14,889 nucleotides of DNA. It comes from Peptostreptococcaceae bacterium oral taxon 113 str. W5053. GTDB lineage: Bacteria; Bacillota; Clostridia; Tissierellales; Peptoniphilaceae. Position 1 is the first letter of the stretch, and every line of letters starts with the position of its first letter. The stretch covers positions 1 through 14,889 of the forward strand of contig KI259795.1 in NCBI GenBank assembly GCA_000467935.1, written 5' to 3'. A program made the position numbers and the translations under genes. The notes beneath the pieces are model-generated. The model ran no database searches, had not been told where the DNA came from, and saw nothing but the letters and a program-made list of their open reading frames with translations. Positions 13,951 through 14,889 of the stretch are shown here, piece by piece.

Positions 13951-14712
13951 TTAAAAATACCGCCGAATCTTTTTCCTCCAAGCTTTGATAGCCCATTTCT
14001 GCGGAATAATCTTGCAGATAACATGACGAGTTTTTACAAGCCATGTATGTACGGACATATCTCTGCCCGCCTTTGCATCCTTCATTGCCTGTGCAACGAC
14101 ATCATCCGGATTGGACATCCCTTCGTATTTCATTTCATGCCCGTTGATCGTATGCGGCAGCATATCCGTATTCACCCAACCCGGACATACTGCGGTCACA
14201 ACAATTCCCCGCTCTTGCAACTCCGCATTTAAGGCACGGGAATAATATCGCAGGAATGCCTTTGCCGCACAATACAAATTGATATATGGCAACGGTGTGA
14301 ACGCTCCGATGGATGACATGTTCAAAATATGACTTCCCTCAGGCATAAAAGGAATGCATATCGCGGTAAGAAGTACCGACGCTTCGCAATTGACCATCAT
14401 TGTTCGGTGCAGCTCATCAAAACATGCATCCTCTGTCGATTGGAACTGTACCGTTCCGGCACAATTGACCAAATAAAGAATCTCCGGTTTTTTCTCCTCT
14501 ATCATCGATTTTAATCCCGTTAAATCCTCATAAGACGAAAGATCCGCACCAATCGTGACCGCTTTCTCTCCAAACTCCTCTTTAAAACCTTTCAGCAAAT
14601 CCAATGTCCGATCCATGCACCAGATTTCATCCAAATCCTCCTGCATCATTCGACGTACATACGCTTTACCGATCCCACCGGCGGCACCGGTGACAATTCC
14701 GATTTTTGTCAT
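13951..14712 (-). CDS. Short-chain dehydrogenase/reductase (SDR), first gene of the operon
   Basis: The protein has 253 residues with the classical SDR layout: TGAAGGIG (8-15), NCAG (83-86), catalytic Ser134 (NMSSIGAF), Tyr147 and Lys151 (YCAAK), then VTAVCPGWVNTD (172-183). The C-terminus is basic and aromatic (KWAIKAWRKKIRRYF), which could contact membranes. The motif numbers coincide with those of the SDR at 11928-12728, so duplication within the operon is likely. A GTG three codons upstream also opens the frame. The ATG at 14710-14712 is chosen because GAAGGTG lies 6 bases before it and overlaps that GTG. Transcription begins at about 14747, so the leader is short, about 35 bases. The substrate is unknown. 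Confidence 0.9.
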   Translation of the reverse strand: MTKIGIVTGAAGGIGKAYVRRMMQEDLDEIWCMDRTLDLLKGFKEEFGEKAVTIGADLSSYEDLTGLKSMIEEKKPEILYLVNCAGTVQFQSTEDACFDELHRTMMVNCEASVLLTAICIPFMPEGSHILNMSSIGAFTPLPYINLYCAAKAFLRYYSRALNAELQERGIVVTAVCPGWVNTDMLPHTINGHEMKYEGMSNPDDVVAQAMKDAKAGRDMSVHTWLVKTRHVICKIIPQKWAIKAWRKKIRRYF

Positions 14713-14727
14713 TTGTAACACCTTCTT

Positions 14728-14746
14728 TATAGAACAATATTCTATC
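14728..14746. promoter_or_regulatory. Operator-like site B, just after the SDR operon start site
   Basis: Imperfect palindrome ATAGAAC-A-ATATTCTAT. Read on the plus strand, its 19 bases match site A read on the minus strand at 16 positions. It covers about +1 to +20 of the predicted transcript, where a bound repressor would block RNA polymerase. Confidence 0.7.
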
Positions 14747-14753
14747 TGTATTC

Positions 14754-14782
14754 AGTATAGACTATCGTTCTATAAAAGTCAA
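14754..14782 (-). promoter_or_regulatory. Promoter of the SDR-TetR-SRPBCC-SDR operon
   Basis: On the minus strand, TTGACT (complement of 14777-14782), a 17-base spacer and TATACT (complement of 14754-14759), giving a start near 14747. The spacer and most of the -10 box lie within site A. Confidence 0.88.
14756..14774. promoter_or_regulatory. Operator-like site A, in the spacer and -10 box
   Basis: TATAGA...TCTATA palindrome (minus-strand reading TATAGAACGATAGTCTATA). It fills the promoter spacer and overlaps four bases of the -10 box. Its partner, site B, has the inverse orientation, and the outer halves of both sites carry the same TATAGAAC. Confidence 0.75.
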
Positions 14783-14889
14783 TACATATTCTAAACCCCA
14801 AAATATTCAAAATTAAAAGAACTCCACATCAATCCTTGGGAGAGCTTTCTTACGACTCCCTTCCCACATCAAAAAACAACGGTTGAAAA
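14783..14889. other. Upstream region of the SDR operon, no gene seen
   Basis: No coding frame with a ribosome binding site is visible. A short stem (GGGAG/CTCCC, 14839-14860 region) and two copies of CCACATCAA (14824-14832 and 14864-14872) occur. Neither has the U-tract or spacing of a known element. Confidence 0.4.

Noticed and set aside
14824..14872. Direct repeat CCACATCAA (two copies, 40 bases apart)
   Set aside because: Only two 9-base copies with no target-site or recombination context; likely chance.

Overview
The window looks like chromosomal DNA of a low-GC, Gram-positive anaerobe (Bacillota). The evidence is strong AGGAGG-type ribosome binding sites, near-consensus TTGACA/TATAAT promoters with 17-base spacers, and a pyrG-dusB-greA-lysS cluster. 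Clostridia/Tissierellia, for example a Peptoniphilaceae relative, is my best guess, but it rests on style and gene order only. No rRNA, tRNA or CRISPR array is visible.

Positions 1-6660 are an accessory, visibly more AT-rich region. At the left edge is the start of a sigma-factor-like gene of the kind carried by conjugative elements, read leftward. A terminator and a DUF2442 gene broken by one extra base follow. Next comes a two-gene ABC transporter operon (FtsX-type permease and MacB/LolD-type ATPase), divergent from a TetR-family regulator. The divergent promoter region carries two long perfect palindromes that sit on the promoters, a clear autoregulated TetR switch. Positions 4655-6480 are a graveyard: an unrecognised remnant, the tail of a TnpX-like serine recombinase, a multiply broken IS3-family transposase with its 5' part missing, and a GNAT acetyltransferase pseudogene.

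Positions 6518-11797 are core, all on the minus strand: pyrG and dusB (overlapping by 8 bases), then greA and lysS from their own promoter, whose -35 box overlaps the dusB stop codon, ending in an intrinsic terminator. LysRS carries an extra C-terminal EMAP/Trbp111-type tRNA-binding domain. The pyrG leader is predicted to start pppAAAC inside a run of nine A and holds a terminator-like hairpin. This resembles CTP-sensing attenuation of Bacillus pyrG, with A replacing G.

Positions 11928-14782 hold a compact four-gene minus-strand operon: SDR oxidoreductase, TetR regulator, SRPBCC-fold protein, second SDR oxidoreductase. The last three genes overlap. Two matching 19-bp operator-like sites flank the predicted transcription start. 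This looks like a self-regulated pathway acting on a hydrophobic substrate that I cannot name, and it is the best candidate in the window for an undescribed system.
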